From positions 14,311 to 78,310 of the forward strand of contig JBOFHT010000018.1 in assembly GCA_051649785.1 (NCBI GenBank): a DNA stretch of 64,000 nt. Direction: 5' to 3'. Shown one piece after another: positions 1 through 8,515 of the stretch. The notes beneath the pieces are model-generated. The model did no database searches. It was not told where the DNA came from and saw only the letters and a list, made by a program, of their open reading frames with translations. The DNA is from JBOFHT01 sp051649785. Lineage in GTDB: Archaea; Methanobacteriota; Methanobacteria; Methanobacteriales; Methanobacteriaceae. How positions within the stretch are numbered: the stretch's first letter is position 1; each line of letters begins with the position of its first letter. The position numbers and the translations under genes are program-made.

Positions 1-496
1 CACTGTAGAAGGTAATGCTACTGGTTGGGCAGGACAAAATATGGAAGGCGGAGAGCTTGAAATTTTTGGAGATGCAGGAGATTATGTTGGTGCTTCTTAT
101 CGTGGTGACTGGAGAGGTATGGACGGAGGTCTCATAACTATTCATGGTAATGCCGGTAATGAAGTAGCAGAGTTTATGCTTGGTGGTAAATTAGTCATTA
201 AGGGTGATGTATCTATTATGCCTGGAATTCACATGAATGGTGGATTATTAATAATCGAAGGTAATGTAGTTGCAAGAACTGGTGGAGAAATGAAAAGTGG
301 TACCATTGTTGTTAAAGGTATTATTGAAGAGTTCTTACCTGGTTTTGAATACCTAGGCATTGAAAAAGATATTGAAGTTGAAGGGGAAGTTATTGAAGGT
401 GCTTTCCACAAGTTCAAAGGTGATTTTGCAACAAAAGGTGCAAGTGGATTAGTTTATGCAGCAGCTGCAAACAACAACCACATAGCTCCTTACTAG
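1..496 (+). CDS. fwdC: Formylmethanofuran dehydrogenase subunit C, 3' part
   Basis: Subunit C of the tungsten or molybdenum formylmethanofuran dehydrogenase, which catalyses the first step of methanogenesis from CO2. The gene is cut by the window start: the frame is open from base 2, and the first Met at 41 is internal (preceding residues read TVEGNATGWAGQN). The visible part is a right-handed beta-helix of Gly-rich repeats (GGELEIFGDAGDYVG, GGLITIHGNAGNEV, GGLLIIEGNVV), as in the FwdC and glutamate synthase alpha C-terminal (GXGXG) fold. It ends 21 bases before subunit B, so the two are one operon. Whether it is the tungsten (fwd) or molybdenum (fmd) isoenzyme cannot be decided from this fragment. 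Confidence 0.93.
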   Translation, partial: TVEGNATGWAGQNMEGGELEIFGDAGDYVGASYRGDWRGMDGGLITIHGNAGNEVAEFMLGGKLVIKGDVSIMPGIHMNGGLLIIEGNVVARTGGEMKSGTIVVKGIIEEFLPGFEYLGIEKDIEVEGEVIEGAFHKFKGDFATKGASGLVYAAAANNNHIAPY

Positions 497-517
497 CTAA
501 TCAATGGAGGAATATTT

Positions 518-1819
518 ATGGAACTTGTTAAAAATGTTGTATGTCCATTTTGTGGAACTTTATGTGATGATATTATCTGTAAAGTAGAAGACAACGAAAT
601 TGTTGGAACAATGAATGCATGCAGAATTGGTCACAGTAAGTTTGTCCATGCTGAAGGTGCTGAAAGATACAAAAAACCACTTATAAGGAAAAGTGGGGAG
701 TTTGTTGAAGTTAGTTTTGAAGAAGCTACTGACAAAGCAGCTCAAATTTTATTTGAATCCAAAAGACCATTAATTTACGGGTTCAGCTGTACTGACTGTG
801 ATTCTCAAGCTGCAGGTGTAGAACTTGCAGAAACTGCAAATACTATAATTGATAATACAGCATCTGTATGTCATGGGCCTTCTGTTTTAGGTCTCCAAGA
901 TGTAGGATATCCTATTTGTACTTTTGGAGAAGTTAAAAACAGAGCAGATGTTGTTATCTACTGGGGATGTAACCCAATGCATGCACATCCAAGACACATG
1001 TCTAGGAATGTATTTGCAAGAGGTTTCTTCAGAGAACGAGGAAAAACTGACAGAACTGTTATTGTTGTTGACCCAAGAAAGTCTGATTCATCTAAATTAG
1101 CTGATATCCATTTACAATTAGACTTTGATAAGGATTATGAATTAGTTGATGCTTTAAGAACTGCATTACAAGGTAAAGAAATTCTTTACGATGAAGTTGC
1201 AGGTGTACCAGCAGAACTTATTTATGAAACTGTTGAAGCTCTTAAAAATGCACAATTTGGTTGCCTTTTCTTTGGTATGGGTATAACTCATAGTAGAGGA
1301 AAACACAGAAACATTGATACTGCAATTTGTTTAGTAGCTGACTTAAATGCTCATGCTAAATTTACTCTCATTCCTATGAGAGGCCATTACAATGTAACTG
1401 GTTTTAACCAAGTATGTACATGGGAAACTGGATATCCTTTCTGTGTTGATTTTGCAGATGGTTCCGCAAAATATAACCCGGGGGAAACTGGTTCAAATGA
1501 TTTATTACAAAATAAAGAGACTGATGCAATGATGGTTATTGCATCTGATCCTGGTGCTCACTTCCCTCAGAAAGCTATTGAAAGAATGGCTGAAATTCCA
1601 GTTGTAGCAATTGAACCACACAGAACCCCAACAACGGAACTTGCAGATGTTATCATTCCACCTGCTATTGTAGGTACCGAAGCTGAAGGTACTGCATATA
1701 GGATGGAAGGGGTCCCTATAAAAATGAAAAAAGTAGTTGATACTGGAATTCCATCTGATAAGGAAATTCTTGAATCAATTACCGAAAAAGTTAAAAAATT
1801 ACAATCTGCAGCTAAATAA
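518..1819 (+). CDS. fwdB: Formylmethanofuran dehydrogenase subunit B
   Basis: Catalytic molybdopterin subunit of formylmethanofuran dehydrogenase, reducing CO2 with ferredoxin electrons before transfer to methanofuran. The 433-residue protein has a [4Fe-4S] motif at Cys9, Cys12, Cys16 and Cys35, and Cys118 (in TASVCHGPS) is at the position of the tungsten/molybdenum ligand; some relatives have selenocysteine here, this one does not. Length is typical of the family. A GGAGG ribosome binding site precedes the ATG. It is the last gene of the operon; a T-rich AT tract follows. The C-then-B order occurs in both fwd and fmd operons, so the symbol is provisional. The tungstate importer and FwdF-like gene at 11593-16374 make the tungsten form plausible. 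Confidence 0.93.
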   Translation: MELVKNVVCPFCGTLCDDIICKVEDNEIVGTMNACRIGHSKFVHAEGAERYKKPLIRKSGEFVEVSFEEATDKAAQILFESKRPLIYGFSCTDCDSQAAGVELAETANTIIDNTASVCHGPSVLGLQDVGYPICTFGEVKNRADVVIYWGCNPMHAHPRHMSRNVFARGFFRERGKTDRTVIVVDPRKSDSSKLADIHLQLDFDKDYELVDALRTALQGKEILYDEVAGVPAELIYETVEALKNAQFGCLFFGMGITHSRGKHRNIDTAICLVADLNAHAKFTLIPMRGHYNVTGFNQVCTWETGYPFCVDFADGSAKYNPGETGSNDLLQNKETDAMMVIASDPGAHFPQKAIERMAEIPVVAIEPHRTPTTELADVIIPPAIVGTEAEGTAYRMEGVPIKMKKVVDTGIPSDKEILESITEKVKKLQSAAK

Positions 1820-2271
1820 CTTAGTTTTAGTTGTTTAAATTAAGTAGTAGCTATGACCTATTGTCTTAGTTTTACTACTATTTTTTATTTTATTTTTATT
1901 TTATTTTTAGCATTTATTATTTGCATTTTTATTATTTTTTATTTTAATTATACTATTTATCTCATTTCCGCACTTAATTCTATTAAATTACTTTTATTCT
2001 TCTTATTTAAGTCGTTATTTTTTAATTACTTAATGAATTATTCAAAAACGCTTGATTCACCATCATTTTAGTGATAATATTTGTATTAAATCAAATAATT
2101 AAACTCAAATAAAAAGATTTATATATTCGATATGAAATAATAAACTTATCGATGTGATTATTTAAATTGATACTATTAATAATTAATTATCATTTATTTG
2201 TTTTCTAATTAACAGTATCATATTATTGTGTTGATATTATTAATAAATTGAAATATTAGGAGGATAACATT
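1820..2271. other. Intergenic, AT-rich, with adhesin promoter
   Basis: The first half is a T-rich tract with several T runs that could end fwdCB transcription. Around 2127-2170 two loose copies of the TCGATAT-type promoter element lie upstream of the adhesin at 2272. A 72-codon hydrophobic open frame at 1853-2071 is judged to be composition noise. Confidence 0.5.
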
Positions 2272-4746
2272 TTGATTAATAAAAATAAGCTATTTATATT
2301 TTCTATATTAATATTGTTGTGTGCAGTAGCAGTTCCAGCAGGTAGTGCAGGAACATTATCTGATGGCATTAATAATATTGTTGGTGCAAATGAAAACATA
2401 ATTGCAGCTGCTGATTCTTTAGATGAAGTGAATAATCCAACAAACCTTCAGCTGTTTTTTGTTACAATTGCTAATACTATAAAATATAATTTAGATGCAA
2501 CTTTATATGGTGATGCTGAAGCTAATGATGGTCAGTATTATATGAAATTTACCACTCTTGGTAGTGGACTAAATGCAATGAGAATATCTACTAATCACAG
2601 TAATGGTGGTGAAGTAAAGGCTCTTACAAATAATGAGGGTTCTGGTGCTGGAACAGTTTATATATGGGATGGTGGAGGAACACCAAATTGTCATAATATG
2701 ATTCTTCTAGTTTCAGTAAAAGGACCAATTGATGATGATTTTAAAATTACTATCAAGTCAACAGGTTATAGTTTTGCAGAAGGAACTAGTAGTGGGGTGA
2801 TGACATATCAAGATGGAATTACTGAAACTTTCACAAAAGAGGACTTCATTTATGGGCCTCAAACAACAAAACCTGGAGGTTCTGCATTAGAATTATATAG
2901 TGGCCAGAACAAAACAGATGATTCAAGTGCAGAATATTTCATGTTTGTTGATTTGCATGTAGGGGCTGTAGCATATAATAATGCAATTGAAAATGGTGGT
3001 ACAGTTAAGGTTGAATACAGCTATGAAAATATGTATACTCATATGTCTTTTAATACATATGGATGGAATAGTGGTTCTGGTAATGCGGGACAAGGAATTA
3101 GTTGGACAAATAATGCTGCAACTCGATCATATTCTGTGGGGTATAGTGATGTGACAGCACCTACTGTTGAATCAAGTGTAGCTACTAGTAGTTCTTTTAC
3201 CGCTCCATTTAATGTATTATTGTCTGGTGAAGATGAGGCAGGTTCTACAAGTATTTATTATACTCTTGATGGAGGTAATCCTGATAAAACTAATACAAGT
3301 GCTATAAAGTATGAGGGTGAAACAATTACTATTAGTAAGGATACTAAACTACGAGTTATAGCTTATGATTCTGCAGGTAATCCTTCAAATGAAAAAGAGT
3401 ATGATTATAATTTTATTCCTACTGTAACTCCCTCTAAAAGTGCTGGATCATTTAACAGTGCATTTGATTTGAGTTTGAGCGTTTATGATGTAGGTGGAGA
3501 TACTGAACTTAAATATGTAATTGGTGATGGTGATCCAAGTAGTGGTATTGACTATACTAGTCCAATTTCTATTCCTGCTGAGGATACTACGGTGAAAGTT
3601 TATGCAAAGAGTGAAAATGGTATAGAATACACAGAAACTTATGTATATACATTTGATAACACTTTACCTAATATTCCAACTGCAAGTGTTAATACTGGGC
3701 TTTATAATACTAACCAGAATGTTGTTTTAACTCAAGGTGTAAATGAAAACGATAATACTATTTATTATACTGTAGATGGTTCTGATCCTACAAATGAGAG
3801 TACTAAGTATACTGGTGCTATAGTTATATCTACAACTACTACTCTTAAGTTTATAGCTTATGATAATGCAGGTAACCCATCTAATATTGTTACTAATAGT
3901 TACACGATTGATAAAACAGCACCTAACCTCCCTACTGCGAGTGTTAACACGGGAATTTATAATAGTAACAAAAGTGTAGCATTGAGTCAGGCGACTGGTG
4001 AGACAGGTAATATTATTTATTATACTCTTAATGGTTCTGATCCTACAAATAAGAGTACTAAGTATACTGGTGCTATAGCTATATCTAAGACTAGTACTCT
4101 CAAGTTTATAGCTTATGATAGTGCTGGAAATCCATCTAATGTTGTTACTAAGACGTATACAATTAATACAAATGTTCCTAAGGTTCCTACGTCAAGTGTT
4201 AATACTGGAACTTACAATAGTAACAAAAATGTTGTTTTAAAGCAAGCTACTGGTGAAACTGCTAATACTATTTATTACACTACTAATGGAGCAAATCCTA
4301 CAAGTAAGAGTACTAAGTATACTGGTGCTATAGCTATATCTAAGACTAGTACTCTTAAGTTTATAGCTTATAACAATGCTGGAACTCCTTCTAGTGTGGT
4401 TACTAGGACTTATACAATTGATAAAACTAAGCCTAAAGTTACTAGTAATGTTCCTAAAAATAGTGCTACTAAGGTATCTAAAACTTCTGCCATAACTATT
4501 AAGTTTAATGAGAAGGTTGTTAAGGGATCTGGCTGGAATAACATCTATGTTAAAAATTTAAAAACTGGTAAGAAAATTAAAATTACTAGTAAAACTCTAT
4601 CTAAGGATGGAAAAACTTTAACCATTAAAACCTCTAGTAGAGCTACTAATGTTAAATATGATGTTGTTGTACCTGCAAATGCAGTAAAGGATTTAGCTAC
4701 TAATTCATTATCTAAACTTCTTAAGTTTATATTTAGAAGTAGATAA
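2272..4746 (+). CDS. Adhesin-like surface protein with chitobiase-type repeats
   Basis: Large secreted protein of 824 residues. It starts at TTG (2272) with AGGAGG eight bases upstream; residues 1-27 form a signal peptide. Residues 45-290 are a globular domain homologous to the N-terminal domain of the adhesin at 16568-19804 (shared DDFKI, FVD..VG and YGW....WTNN motifs). Then come about five tandem beta-sandwich repeats of roughly 85 residues (IYYT.DGS.PTN.STKYTGAI, LKFIAYD.AGNPS), matching the chitobiase/beta-hexosaminidase C-terminal type. The last ~100 residues look like a bacterial Ig-like (Big_5) domain. Repeat DNA is nearly identical (4051-4116 and 4306-4371 differ at one base), implying recent duplication. 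No C-terminal anchor is seen, so wall association is inferred. Ligand unknown. Confidence 0.85.
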   Translation: MINKNKLFIFSILILLCAVAVPAGSAGTLSDGINNIVGANENIIAAADSLDEVNNPTNLQLFFVTIANTIKYNLDATLYGDAEANDGQYYMKFTTLGSGLNAMRISTNHSNGGEVKALTNNEGSGAGTVYIWDGGGTPNCHNMILLVSVKGPIDDDFKITIKSTGYSFAEGTSSGVMTYQDGITETFTKEDFIYGPQTTKPGGSALELYSGQNKTDDSSAEYFMFVDLHVGAVAYNNAIENGGTVKVEYSYENMYTHMSFNTYGWNSGSGNAGQGISWTNNAATRSYSVGYSDVTAPTVESSVATSSSFTAPFNVLLSGEDEAGSTSIYYTLDGGNPDKTNTSAIKYEGETITISKDTKLRVIAYDSAGNPSNEKEYDYNFIPTVTPSKSAGSFNSAFDLSLSVYDVGGDTELKYVIGDGDPSSGIDYTSPISIPAEDTTVKVYAKSENGIEYTETYVYTFDNTLPNIPTASVNTGLYNTNQNVVLTQGVNENDNTIYYTVDGSDPTNESTKYTGAIVISTTTTLKFIAYDNAGNPSNIVTNSYTIDKTAPNLPTASVNTGIYNSNKSVALSQATGETGNIIYYTLNGSDPTNKSTKYTGAIAISKTSTLKFIAYDSAGNPSNVVTKTYTINTNVPKVPTSSVNTGTYNSNKNVVLKQATGETANTIYYTTNGANPTSKSTKYTGAIAISKTSTLKFIAYNNAGTPSSVVTRTYTIDKTKPKVTSNVPKNSATKVSKTSAITIKFNEKVVKGSGWNNIYVKNLKTGKKIKITSKTLSKDGKTLTIKTSSRATNVKYDVVVPANAVKDLATNSLSKLLKFIFRSR
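4051..4371 (+). repeat. Tandem 255-bp coding repeats in the adhesin
   Basis: Segments 4051-4116 and 4306-4371 are 66 bp long, 255 bp (85 codons) apart and differ at a single base. They encode the STKYTGAI and LKFIAY parts of consecutive beta-sandwich repeats. In-frame recombination between them could add or remove whole repeats. Confidence 0.8.
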
Positions 4747-4966
4747 TATCAGTGACTAAAAACTAAAAAATAAATTATTCTTTTTTTCTTTTTTCTTTTT
4801 TTATTATTCTTCTTTATTATGATATATGTTCGAGTACTGCTTTTACTAAGTAATAATTGATAGTCTTAAAACTAAAGCACATAATGATATAATGAAAGTA
4901 TTGCTTTTACTAAGTATAATAATTGATAATAGGTTATAATTACTAAGATTAGTATGTAATACTCTA

Positions 4967-5803
4967 TTAATCTGGTTTTAATGGAATACAAACTCTTCTA
5001 TCGTGGATATCTATTATTTTTACAGGAATTTCATAGGTTTTTTTCATATTTTCTTCTGTTATGACTTTTTCAGGAGATCCAATATCAATAAAATCTTTGT
5101 CTTTTAGGATAGCTACTTTATTTCCAGCTATAAATGAATGGTCTGGAAAGTGGGAGGTCATTATAATAGCTAATCCTGCTTTTGATAGATTTTCTATTAT
5201 TTTCATAGTTCTTATTTGATTACCAAAATCAAGGTGTGATGTTGGTTCATCTAAAATTAGCACTTTTGGTTGCTGTGTTAATATTCTAGCAATAAAAACA
5301 AGTTGCTGTTCTCCCCCACTAATCTCATTATATGACTTTTCTGCAAGGTATTCAATTTTAAGAGATTTAATTGCATCTTGGGCTATTTTAATATCTTTTT
5401 CTCCTGGTGATTCAAATATGTCTAAATGTGGGGCTCTACCCATTAAAACAACATCTAGAACTGTGTATGGAAACGTAGAATTGTGTATTTGTGGGATGTA
5501 TCCAATATACTTTGCTAAATCATGAGGGGTCATCTTTTTTATGTTTTTACCACAAACTGATATCTCACCATTGCTTAATTTATTTATTCCAGTTAAACAC
5601 TTAATTAATGTTGTTTTTCCACTCCCATTTGGTCCTAATATGCAAAATATATCTCCTTTATCAATTGAAAAGCTTATGTTTTCAAATATATTTGAATTAG
5701 TATTATATTTTTTATCCTTTTCACTATTTTTAATCTTTTTATTATTACTTTGATATGAAAAAGTCCCCTCTTTAATTTCCAATAGCTTTTTTGAACTTGT
5801 CAT
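4967..5803 (-). CDS. Iron-complex-type ABC importer, ATPase (copy 1)
   Basis: ATP-binding subunit of a FecBCD/BtuCDF-type importer for metal chelates (iron complex, corrinoid or similar); works at the cytoplasmic face. The 278 residues contain Walker A (GPNGSGKTT), signature (SGGEQQL), Walker B (VLILDEPTSHLD) and the switch His in TSHFPDHSF. Residues about 15-40 carry a Lys/Asn-rich insertion that the copy-2 paralogue (20300-21139) lacks. The C-terminal tail (RRVCIPLKPD) resembles that of copy 2 (KICVPFKSSEF). It is third in the order binding protein, permease, ATPase, 41 bases after the permease. The substrate cannot be told from sequence. Confidence 0.9.
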   Translation of the reverse strand: MTSSKKLLEIKEGTFSYQSNNKKIKNSEKDKKYNTNSNIFENISFSIDKGDIFCILGPNGSGKTTLIKCLTGINKLSNGEISVCGKNIKKMTPHDLAKYIGYIPQIHNSTFPYTVLDVVLMGRAPHLDIFESPGEKDIKIAQDAIKSLKIEYLAEKSYNEISGGEQQLVFIARILTQQPKVLILDEPTSHLDFGNQIRTMKIIENLSKAGLAIIMTSHFPDHSFIAGNKVAILKDKDFIDIGSPEKVITEENMKKTYEIPVKIIDIHDRRVCIPLKPD

Positions 5804-5844
5804 ATTTTAACACTTCACTCATTGTCTGTTTTAATATTCTCATT

Positions 5845-6891
5845 TTATGTCCATACTTCTTTACTTCTTTTAAGTAAATATATGAAGAACGGAACTCCAA
5901 TTAATGCTGTTAATATTCCTAAGGGTATTTCAACAGAAGTAATTGTTCTTGAAATATTATCAATTAATAGTAAGAAAAATGCTCCTAAAATTATACTCGC
6001 TGGAAGTAAAATCTTATGATCTGGACCTACTATCATTCTAGCTACATGTGGAATTATTAATCCAATCCAACCTATTATTCCACAAATACTAACTGATGCA
6101 GCAGTTATCAATGTTGATGCTACAATGATTATTCCTCTAATTTTCCTTATGTCAATTCCCATTGTTTGAGCTTCTTCATCTCCCATTGAAAGGACATTTA
6201 TTCTCCACCGGACTGCCAAAAGAAGTGTTATTCCTAATGTCATTGGAATTGCTACAATGGCTACTTGCTGTAGTGTTACTGATGATAAACTTCCCATTAA
6301 CCAAAATACAATTGTGGGTAGCTGTTCATAGGGGTCAGCCACATACTTAGTTAATGAAACCATAGCTCCAAAGAATGACTCAATAGCTATTCCACAAAGG
6401 ATTAATGTTAACATTGATGTTCCTTTAAATGTTTTATTTAAAAAATAGGTTATAGCTACTGCCAAAAGACCTCCTAAAAATGCTAATCCTTGTATAAATA
6501 AAAATCCAAATGATGAAAGTATGGCAATCGCTGCTCCAAAACTTGCTCCTGCTGAAACACCTAATTTATCTGGAGCTACAAGAGGATTTCTAAATAATCC
6601 TTGAAAGGATGCCCCTGCAATAGATAAACAAGCTCCAACTAGCATTGCGGCTATTATACGAGGTAATCTTACTTGAAATATTATTGTGTCCATTAATGGA
6701 GAAACTGTCCCACCTATTCCAAATTTTGCAAGAATAACATATATTACTTCTAAGGGGCCTATTGGGTATCGTCCTATTGTAAATGATAAGAAAAATAACC
6801 CTATTAAAGGCATTACAAGTATTAAAAGCGTTGAAATTTTATGATGATTTATTTTTTCTTTTAACTTATTCCTTAAAACAGATATTCGCAT
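5845..6891 (-). CDS. Iron-complex-type ABC importer, permease (copy 1)
   Basis: Membrane subunit of the FecCD/BtuC family, 348 residues with about nine to ten hydrophobic segments. Family signatures are RLPRIIAAMLVGACLSIAG near residue 75, NPLVAPD..GVS.GA, the ATPase-contact region WRINVLSMGDEEAQTMG and GIIGWIGLIIPHVAR. It would form a homodimeric channel with the ATPase at 4967-5803. AAGGT precedes the ATG by a normal distance. It is closely related to the permease at 21188-22222 and stands in the same gene order, so the two operons are paralogous duplicates. Substrate class is a metal chelate; which metal is not determined. Confidence 0.92.
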   Translation of the reverse strand: MRISVLRNKLKEKINHHKISTLLILVMPLIGLFFLSFTIGRYPIGPLEVIYVILAKFGIGGTVSPLMDTIIFQVRLPRIIAAMLVGACLSIAGASFQGLFRNPLVAPDKLGVSAGASFGAAIAILSSFGFLFIQGLAFLGGLLAVAITYFLNKTFKGTSMLTLILCGIAIESFFGAMVSLTKYVADPYEQLPTIVFWLMGSLSSVTLQQVAIVAIPMTLGITLLLAVRWRINVLSMGDEEAQTMGIDIRKIRGIIIVASTLITAASVSICGIIGWIGLIIPHVARMIVGPDHKILLPASIILGAFFLLLIDNISRTITSVEIPLGILTALIGVPFFIYLLKRSKEVWT

Positions 6892-7003
6892 TGTAATTAC
6901 CTTTTGACTAATAATTTATAGGTGGTTGTAATAGATAGTTTTAGCAGATATATTATAATATGTACTATATATCTATATTATATTACATATAATAGATATA
7001 ATA

Positions 7004-8077
7004 TTAGCTTTTAAGATTGCTGGAATTTAATATTTCACTTATTTCATTGTCACTTAGATTATAATGATAAAATTCACTATAGAAATATTTAGTTACTTGA
7101 TTCATATCAATATCTTGGAATTTATCAGGATATAATACCTTTGCAGTCCATGGAATTCCTATTATATTATTAACTCCTGGAGGATTATCAAACCAACTAA
7201 ATGGAGATTGTGGGATAAGATATACTTCTTTATTTTTCACAGCTTTCACATCTTTCCATAATGGATTCGAATAAACATTATTATAAAAATTAGGGTCACT
7301 AACTATTATTACATCAGGATTCCACTCTAAAATCTGTTCAATACTAATTCCACTAGTTCCTTTTGAAATTGGGACTTCAACAACATTTTTTCCACCACAC
7401 TTTTCAATCAACTCTGTATGCTGTGAACCTTCTGAAAAACTCTTTAAACCATTCGCATCATTAGTATAATAAACTCTCTTTTTGCTTGCATCTGGAATAT
7501 TTTTTACTCTTTCATCAACAATTGCTGAATACTTGTTATAAAATTCAATTAATTTATTTGCCTTTTCTTCTTTTTTAAGAACTTTTCCTATAAATTCTAT
7601 AGATTGAGTAATTGTAGATAAGTTATTGTCTCCTTCTACATCAACAAGTGCTATACTTCCTAATTTTTGCTGAAAAGTATTTATATCTGCAGGTTCTCCA
7701 CCATGCCCAATAAATACAATATCTGGAGCTACTTTTATGTAATTTTCATAGTTTGCATCTTTTTTCCCTCCTCCTAAGTAGGGGAGGGATGAATATTTTG
7801 AATCCATATACTTATTTTGGGTATAAACTCGTGTTGAATCCCAACCTAGCAATGTATCAGGTGCAAGCATATATATAATAACAGTTGTACTATGTGATAA
7901 CCCCGCTACTTTATTTATGGTTGTTGGAACATCTACACTTCGACCAATCATATCTACAAGTTGACCTTCTCCTACATAACCAGAATTAACTTTTACTAAA
8001 GAGTTTATATATAAGCTTGAAGCTCCTAAAACTACTATTAAAGTAATTAATATTAATATTAATCTTTTTTTATTCAT
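7004..8077 (-). CDS. Iron-complex-type ABC importer, binding protein (copy 1)
   Basis: Extracellular substrate-binding protein of the FecB/BtuF (helical backbone) class, 357 residues. Residues 8-28 form a hydrophobic N-terminal signal/anchor with no lipobox Cys, so it is probably held by an uncleaved helix. Domain features are DMIGRSVDVP, the GHGGEPAD loop and a C-terminal PWTAKVLYPDKF....YSEFYHYNLSD block shared almost word for word with the copy-2 protein at 22311-23411. GGAGA precedes the ATG. First gene of its operon; the promoter lies in 8078-8515, shared divergently with the surface-protein/ExbB operon at 8516. Confidence 0.9.
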   Translation of the reverse strand: MNKKRLILILITLIVVLGASSLYINSLVKVNSGYVGEGQLVDMIGRSVDVPTTINKVAGLSHSTTVIIYMLAPDTLLGWDSTRVYTQNKYMDSKYSSLPYLGGGKKDANYENYIKVAPDIVFIGHGGEPADINTFQQKLGSIALVDVEGDNNLSTITQSIEFIGKVLKKEEKANKLIEFYNKYSAIVDERVKNIPDASKKRVYYTNDANGLKSFSEGSQHTELIEKCGGKNVVEVPISKGTSGISIEQILEWNPDVIIVSDPNFYNNVYSNPLWKDVKAVKNKEVYLIPQSPFSWFDNPPGVNNIIGIPWTAKVLYPDKFQDIDMNQVTKYFYSEFYHYNLSDNEISEILNSSNLKS

Positions 8078-8119
8078 TTTAATCTCCTTTATTAATATAT
8101 TTAATTAAATATAATTAAT

Positions 8120-8134
8120 CCATATATCGATATA
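8120..8134 (-). promoter_or_regulatory. TCGATAT palindrome upstream of ABC operon 1
   Basis: On the minus strand the sequence is TATATCGATATATGG; its first 12 bases are a perfect palindrome. It lies about 45 bases upstream of the binding-protein start at 8077 and shares the TCGATATAT core with the promoter elements at 15022, 20041 and 35342. It could be part of the promoter or an operator; the role is inferred. Confidence 0.4.
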
Positions 8135-8208
8135 ATATGTTAATAGGCTCTATTTATTGGCATAATATTAAATTTTATTTGTATATTGCTCTTACTTTTT
8201 TATAAAAT

Positions 8209-8315
8209 GAGTCGTGGGCAAAATCCAAAATTTCTAAATCAAAACTTCATTAAAATCCTTGGATTCCCAAATGAAGAAAATTTTTATATATGAAAAATCT
8301 TTTTGACCAAGACTC
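8209..8315. mobile_element. MITE-like 107-bp element, copy A
   Basis: The ends are imperfect inverted repeats (GAGTCGTGG at the left, CCAAGACTC at the right). The element is flanked on both sides by a perfect 5-bp direct repeat AAAAT (8204-8208 and 8316-8320), the mark of transposition. Its reverse complement matches the element at 40070-40176 over the full 107 bp with about 12 differences and no gaps. It is too short to encode a protein, so it would depend on a transposase elsewhere. Confidence 0.85.
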
Positions 8316-8367
8316 AAAATTTAGAATAGTGTATGATAATTTTACAAGTGTATTAATTATTACTATT

Positions 8368-8389
8368 TCGATAGATATATATATTCATA
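8368..8389 (+). promoter_or_regulatory. TCGATA-TATA promoter element for surface protein
   Basis: TCGATAGATATATATATTCA and the two bases after it match the shared 22-bp element seen at 15022, 20041, 25062 and 35342 (18 of 22 positions identical to the copy at 35342). It contains a TATA box and lies 127 bases before the ATG at 8516. Confidence 0.5.
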
Positions 8390-8515
8390 TTGTTATACTT
8401 TATATTATACTATATTATTAATACTTTTCTAAATTAATTATTTTAAAAGTTGATAATAATGAATTGGCAAAAAATTAATGATTTATAGTTTATTTAGTTT
8501 AAAAGGAGGATATCT

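Larger units (their letters stand above)
8078..8515. other. Divergent intergenic region with MITE and two promoters
   Basis: This 438-bp region separates the ABC operon (minus) from the surface protein/ExbB operon (plus). It holds a perfect 12-bp palindrome centred on TATCGATA at 8123-8134 near the ABC promoter, the 107-bp element at 8209-8315, and a TCGATA/TATATATA promoter element at 8368-8389 for the plus-strand gene. Confidence 0.6.

Noticed and set aside
518..1819. Selenocysteine at the FwdB active site
   Set aside because: The metal-ligand position is an ordinary Cys118 codon (TGT) and the frame has no in-frame TGA.
1853..2071. 72-codon hydrophobic ORF after fwdB
   Set aside because: No ribosome binding site, composition is what a T-rich spacer yields (Phe/Ile/Leu runs), and it sits in a probable terminator region.
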